A DNA stretch of 64,000 bases, taken from the NCBI GenBank assembly GCA_016703785.1, contig JADJBM010000032.1, positions 453,552 to 517,551 on the forward strand, given 5' to 3'. This document shows positions 63,948 through 64,000 of this stretch, piece by piece (the stretch's first letter is position 1; each line of letters begins with the position of its first letter). Made by a program: the position numbers and the translations under genes. The notes below the pieces were generated by a model that saw nothing but the letters and a program-made list of their open reading frames with translations, did no database searches and had not been told where the DNA came from. Source of the stretch: Betaproteobacteria bacterium (GTDB lineage: Bacteria > Pseudomonadota > Gammaproteobacteria > Burkholderiales > Rhodocyclaceae).

Positions 63948-64000
63948 TCATTCCTGGCTGCAATGCCACAGGAGAAGGACGGCTCATCGGCCGAAGCGGG

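Overview
The window is a high-GC proteobacterial chromosome. Gene content and order (rsmD-coaD-ferredoxin, TPR lipoprotein-lolB-ispE-tRNA-Gln-prs-rplY-pth-ychF, glnA-DUF4124-ntrB-ntrC, birA-coaX-SPOR, coaE-zapD, nadA, gluQ) suggest a betaproteobacterium, plausibly of the Rhodocyclales/Sterolibacteriaceae type. The lineage is an inference from synteny, not from a search.

Region 1 (1-33626) is core chromosome. It holds coenzyme A synthesis genes (coaD, coaX, coaE), translation genes (rsmD, tRNA-Gln(UUG), rplY, pth, gluQ), repair (mutM), outer-membrane lipoprotein sorting (lolB), isoprenoid and PRPP synthesis (ispE, prs), signalling (a PAS-GGDEF diguanylate cyclase), lipid synthesis (clsB), NAD synthesis (nadA) and nitrogen control. 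glnA has a readable NtrC-type palindrome and a sigma-54 -24/-12 promoter upstream, and the ntrBC genes that should act on it lie 650 bp downstream. The block ends with zapD and its terminator.

Region 2 (33640-36701 and 62062-63950) looks like an older island. It has a phage-type tyrosine integrase preceded by repeated GGGTAGC boxes, four small minus-strand genes, then a host umuD-umuC-SRAP (DNA damage) cluster.

Region 3 (36802-62053, 25,252 bp) is a mobile element inserted inside the host umuC. The insertion can be read to the base. The 8-bp direct repeat AACAACGA flanks the element. Both ends carry the inverted motif TCTGAA-N10-TGTTAGT. Joining base 36801 to 62062 restores the umuC reading frame. 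The left end holds a tightly overlapping module of a small primase/CHC2-like ORF, three large tyrosine recombinases and a small HTH/coiled-coil protein. This matches the three-recombinase-plus-ginD layout described for GInt islands and resembles the integron-like elements known to enter rulB (umuC) in Pseudomonas. A complete, diverged umuC follows the module, so the element breaks the host umuC and supplies its own. All these genes are co-directional with the host umuD, so the host umuD promoter may drive the recombinases and the replacement umuC.

The cargo of the element has two parts. An AT-richer segment carries an MFS transporter, a SOUL haem-binding protein and a nitroreductase. A complete glycerol utilisation locus follows: an iron-type alcohol dehydrogenase, glpK, a DeoR-type glpR, glpD and a glpSTPQUV-type ABC importer. 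The two importer ATPases have complementary losses that predict one canonical and one degenerate ATP site. An IS66 element with a perfect 8-bp target duplication (AGATGAGC) lies near the right end.
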